From Zanthoxylum bungeanum (taxonomy: Eukaryota; Streptophyta; Magnoliopsida; Sapindales; Rutaceae), in contig SKCR01029067.1 of the NCBI GenBank assembly GCA_019454045.1, positions 62,001 to 126,000 of the forward strand: a stretch of 64,000 nucleotides of DNA, written 5' to 3'. The number at the start of each line of letters is the position of its first letter. Position 1 is the stretch's first letter. Below, in pieces: positions 60,858 through 64,000 of the stretch. The notes under the pieces are model-generated. The model was not told the DNA's origin and made no database searches. It worked only from the letters and a program-made list of their open reading frames with translations. The position numbers and the translations under genes are program-made.

Positions 60858-61446
60858 CCTCATTTTTCAGAACTGAATATACATTGTGAACTATCTAACA
60901 TGCATAGAGAAATTAAATTTCTCTTTAATCCAGACACGTGTCTCACCTAGTGAAGGATTCTAATGTTTCCATCAAATATTTTAATACTCACATACCATAT
61001 GGCAACGATCTTACAAATATCATTATTGCCCATAAGGACTCTACCACCATCAATTGATTGATACTGATGAAATAAGGACTTATGTGGACACATATGAAAA
61101 GAGCACCCTGAGTCAAGGACCCACTGACTTTCTGTACTCTCATTGGATGCAATCAGTATGTCTGTAATCTAGTATCCAGTGTCTGTGGATTCATCAAAAG
61201 CCAGTGTTGCATCCCCTTATCCTTCTTGCTCATATTTTCTCTTCTTTTATATAAAATATATGTTGTAGTGTCCCTACTTCTTATAGTAGAAGCATTTTCT
61301 TTTCTTCATCTTTTCCTTAGCACTTTCTTTATTCTTTACTGGCTTTTTTCTTGTTTTTTGGTTTTTGATCCCTTCTCTTCTCCGGCTTTGCCTTAGCAAT
61401 TAGCCCCTCACTATTGCTAAAATCTTTACCGTCAGCCTTTATATTT
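60853..61446 (-). pseudogene. Copia-1 protease and gag C-terminus
   Basis: On the minus strand, 61446-61200 encodes the Lys-rich end of gag with a decayed knuckle (KKRKCFYYKK, then GHYNIYF; two Cys replaced by Tyr). Then 61190-60960 gives SQWVLDSGCSFHMCPHKSLF, the active-site Asp-Ser-Gly of copia protease, and KNDICKIVAIWY-like strands with frame damage. It continues into the integrase at 51597 once the gypsy LTR is removed, which supports a single copia-1 element. The gag N-terminus and 5' LTR are missing. Confidence 0.8.
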
Positions 61447-63214
61447 TGTTAGAAAGTATGCTCTAATGCCTATTGATAGACGTAAAGGATTAGAGCATAA
61501 GATATTATTTGTAAAGTTTATTGATTTTCAATAAAATTGGCATTCTATTTACATGTCTTGATCATTTATCTATTATAAGTTGTGTAAAGTCCCTAAACAA
61601 TATTGAAAAATATTATTCCATACGAGTTTCAGAATATGAGAGTCAATACTATTTCTAAAATAATATTATTTTAAAATGTTTATCGCCTAATGTATTATCA
61701 ATGTAGGGCAATGACATCACAAGATTAGTACTATTTGGTGACTTCATTGATTAACATAAGATGTTAATATTTAGATGACAAGTCTTATGTCAGTAGAGCA
61801 CAAATTGTTGGTGTATCATTGGAGAATGAAACATTAAACGGGACCACCAACGAAGGATCACATGGGTATAATATTATCAGTTAATGATCTTCTTTATATA
61901 CATTAATATCACATTATCATTTGACTTAAAGTTGTGATCATATCTTATAGATGGATGCTTATGGTTCTTCAGTACATTATCATCAAGCTAATCATGTCTG
62001 ATGTGTAGTACTCGTTGGTCATATGTTACTTATGTATGAAAGTTGATGCGTATTCCAAGAGGGATCTAATGACTTAGATATTGTGAGTTTGAATGTTCCA
62101 AAAGATCAAGGAATGTGAAGGATGTCTTTACCCAAATCACTAAAAGTTTTATGAATAGTTTCATAAAACGTAATTTTCACATTCATATGAATCCAAGTTA
62201 TTGGATCAACCTAGGGACTTCACTATATCATGGTCCACACATGATCGGAACGAAACATCTGAAGGAATAGGGTTGCTTGAATTGTATGATCTTAAATATT
62301 CATTCAATTTTACTTCATTCATTGATTGAGAGCCATGACATACTGCTTTGTGTCTCTCATGGTCAGTAATACTTCATTACTATGAAGAAAATATCAAAGA
62401 GTTGGTATTTACCTCACTGCCAATCGATAAATGAACCTATACAGGTCACACACAAAAGGGTTTACTAAAATGAATGGAATCGAGATATCTTATTAAGGTG
62501 TTAATAAGATATTTGAGATTTTCTAAAGAGTTTAATTTAGACTTCACTTCATAATTCAATCTTGAATTTCTTAGTTGGATTAAAATCTAATAGTGATTAT
62601 TGTTAGTGCAAGTGGGAGTTTGTAGGTTATTATGCCCCAAAAAATAATCATTAAATATAATGATAAGTATATAGTATAAGATTATGGAAATTAATCATAT
62701 GTTAATTAGTTGTTTTGGACCATAAGTGGGCTAGCACCTTAATTGGGCCAAAGGATAATTAATTAATTAATTATCTATTTAACTAATTAAAATTTGATAA
62801 GGATTAGGATAAACAAATTCTAGATAATTTCAACTTGAATTTATCCAAGTTTGATAAGGAGTAGGATTAAAAAAATCCTAAATTGAAGAGAGTACTATAG
62901 TGCTAGATATCTCTATCATTTTTTAGGCCTATATAAATGAGGTCTTACTTCAATATTTGGTGTTACACACACATACGAAAGATTGAAAAGATAAATCTAG
63001 TGCTCGAGAGAGAGACTCTTGAATTCTTGTCAAGATCCTAACAAGAGTTTTATTCTGCTCGTTGAAGGAACCAATGTGTAATTCTAGAGATGCTATACTT
63101 GGAGTACTTGGTGGATTTTTCATATCAATGAAGACTTCATTACATAAGGTATGATTTAGTTTATTGTAAATTATATGTTTCATATGTGATTTCATGAGAT
63201 GTGATTTTCTAACA
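61447..63214 (+). repeat. LTR of another copia-like element, probably solo
   Basis: It runs from TGTTAGAAAGTATGC to GATTTTCTAACA, with a 9-bp terminal inverted repeat TGTTAGAAA/TTTCTAACA. A TATA box lies at 62930. A PPT-like AAGTGGGAG followed by TTTGTAGG occurs at 62617, so the true LTR could instead be only the last 590 bp with an eroded interior before it. The flanks (TATTT, CCCTA) show no duplication. It contains no coding similarity. Confidence 0.55.
62930..62937 (+). promoter_or_regulatory. TATA box of the LTR at 61447-63214
   Basis: CCTATATAAATGAGG, 285 bp before the LTR end, is a good match to a plant LTR promoter. Confidence 0.6.
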
Positions 63215-64000
63215 CCCTAGTAATTCCGACGACTACTATATTATAGGTGGCATAGTATATAATATAAATCATGCTCAAGTATGTATGTGCTTGTGAATTA
63301 CTTTTTGAACATTCGATAAATTCTTTACAGTTCCGATACGAAATTTATTTTATATTCTATTTTCATAAGCTAAGACCGAGACCTACAAATTTCGGGTTAA
63401 GCAATTTTCCAAATTCGGATAAGATGTAGGTCCAAATTTGTGATTTCTATGGATGCTACAGTAAATTTCGAGTAAGGTCTAGAATTGGGTGATGTGGCAC
63501 AATCTTAGCCACTCATTTCATTATAAAAATCAGCCATCTTCCTATTAATAGGGGACTATTCACTTATCCATTTTCTAAGTAAAAAACGTGAAGAACAAAA
63601 AACAAAATGGGGGAGCTTCTCTTTCAATCCATTATTACCTGTTAAAAAAAAGGCTTCCACTTTTCATGTCAAAGTGGTAGATTCAAGCTTCATTCCAAGA
63701 ATGGTAAGCTTCCTTTCTCTTTTTATCTTCTCATTTTTTTTTCCGGTTTAGGGCAAAGAAAATAAAGCCCAAATTTCGTACCTTGCATATCCTAGGGTTG
63801 GAATTGTTTATTTGGCCTTGATAGAGTTGCTACCATGCATTTTGGAGGGTATCATGATAGTGTTAGTATAGAATGTAGCCTTTATGCGTATGAATGTGTT
63901 GAGGGAGTTTACTATGTGATTTAATGATATTAGATAATGGTTTGTGTTTGGGTTGATGTTATGAAATGGGTTTATGTGCAGTTGAGCTGAAGTTAAGTTG
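63206..64000 (+). repeat. Probable start of a gypsy LTR (TGTAACACCC-type)
   Basis: TCTAACACCCTAGTAATTCC is one base from a typical chromovirus LTR start. The following GTGATGTGGCACAATCTTAG (63490) and CTATTAATAGGGGACTATTC (63552), then a leader with an ATGGTAAGCTTCC junction, resemble the promoter zone of such LTRs. The right end is outside the window, so this remains tentative. Confidence 0.4.

Overview
This 64 kb window looks like gene-poor, heterochromatic DNA from a eudicot plant. I found no intact host gene, rRNA or tRNA. Almost everything that can be identified is a transposable element. The elements are Ty1/copia and Ty3/gypsy LTR retrotransposons with plant-type signals (a copia primer-binding site like TGGTATCAGAGC, gypsy LTR ends TGTAATATCC...GGGTGTTACA), a Tat-type gypsy element with two RNase H domains, a tRNA-derived SINE, CACTA transposon derivatives and a DUF4283-type LINE fragment. 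All coding regions carry stops, frameshifts or deletions.

Layout. 1-6072: internal region and 3' LTR of a non-autonomous copia-like family, here called family A. 6073-7745: fragment of a minus-strand copia element (gag, protease, start of integrase). 7746-12153: 5' LTR, PBS and leader of a second family A copy, cut off at 12153. 12154-19864: decayed Tat/gypsy element missing its 5' end, with two kinds of 3'UTR repeat. 19865-23790: AT-rich DNA with one SINE flanked by a perfect 15-bp target duplication. 23794-24957: non-autonomous CACTA element with 3-bp target duplication. 25029-26421: probable solo LTR of Athila/Ogre type. 26976-29655: CACTA end fragment, then a SIRE-like copia element that lost its whole pol. 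29656-31806: LTR fragment, possible LINE remnant and a DUF4283/zinc-knuckle fragment. 31807-61446: a minus-strand copia element (copia-1) split by a full family A element (33057-50504), which is itself split by another copia element (copia-2, 33413-41646), and split again by a long gypsy solo LTR (51598-60816) that carries two more solo LTRs. 61447-63214: a further LTR. 63206-64000: probable start of another gypsy LTR.

The observation I rate highest joins the two main copia families. The untranslated leader of family A carries four short hairpins, each presenting the same GTGCCAAAGC loop, and they are kept in three independent copies. The leader of copia-2, which is coding-derived, carries four comparable hairpins whose loops contain GCCAAAG, two of them with the palindrome TTGGCCAA. 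Both families also share the PBS and polypurine tract type. This looks like a cis-acting RNA module (packaging or dimerisation are candidates) by which a non-autonomous family could use the proteins of an autonomous one. A second RNA-like pattern is a series of six hairpins in the Tat 3'UTR whose stems differ in sequence but still pair. Boundaries and homologies were read by eye without database searches.
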